This document shows, piece after piece, positions 5,237 through 5,242 of a stretch of 5,242 nt of DNA. The first letter of the stretch is position 1. Each line of letters opens with the position of its first letter. The notes under the pieces are model-generated. The model did not search any database, was not told the origin of the DNA, and was given only the letters and a program-made list of their open reading frames with translations. Where the stretch lies: contig CAYZYO010000134.1 of assembly GCA_964482585.1 (NCBI GenBank), positions 1-5,242 on the forward strand. The letters are read 5' to 3'. The translations under genes were made by a program, and so were the position numbers. The DNA comes from CAYZYO01 sp964482585 (lineage in GTDB: Bacteria; Bacillota; Syntrophomonadia; Syntrophomonadales; Syntrophomonadaceae).

Positions 5237-5242
5237 GATTGA

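Overview
The window is a low-GC (roughly 40% by eye) bacterial housekeeping segment: the 3' end of rpoC followed by a complete Firmicutes-type str operon, all on the + strand, in the order rpoC' - rplGB (L7Ae-like, ybxF) - rpsL (S12) - rpsG (S7) - fusA (EF-G) - tuf (EF-Tu). An L7Ae-like gene between rpoC and rpsL is the usual Bacillota arrangement. EF-Tu carries a four-cysteine insertion (CxC-x4-CxxC) that I recall from Clostridia such as Carboxydothermus and its relatives. Together with strong GGAGG-type ribosome binding sites and A/T-rich spacers, this points to an anaerobic clostridial lineage. Several usually fixed residues differ, so it may be a less-sampled branch; species cannot be named from this sequence.

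Layout. 1-404 is the C-terminus of RNA polymerase beta'. 405-562 is a spacer with no convincing terminator; it holds a near-consensus sigma-A promoter (TTGACT, 17 bp, TAAAAT with an extended TG) expected to start transcription near 500. rplGB begins at a TTG codon at 563. rplGB, rpsL and rpsG are tightly packed (19 and 14 nt gaps). 1694-1800 is a 107-nt A/T-rich spacer with a weak hairpin and a perfect 11-bp tandem duplication directly in front of the fusA ribosome binding site. fusA runs 1801-3882. 3883-4033 is a 151-nt spacer with a 7-bp inverted repeat and a possible 34-codon reading frame, but no convincing promoter or terminator. tuf runs 4034-5236 and the window ends 6 nt later.

How the genes work together. 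S12 and S7 are small-subunit ribosomal proteins of the decoding centre and the head/exit site. EF-Tu delivers aminoacyl-tRNA and EF-G drives translocation. The L7Ae-like protein binds kink-turn RNA. RNA polymerase genes lie just upstream, so this is a growth-linked transcription/translation cluster.

I found no mobile element, CRISPR array, RNA gene or unknown multi-gene system. The points worth a second look are small: the EF-Tu cysteine cluster, the 11-bp duplication before fusA, possible short reading frames in the two spacers, the extreme codon bias of tuf with a different 3' tail, and unusual residues in EF-G and EF-Tu.
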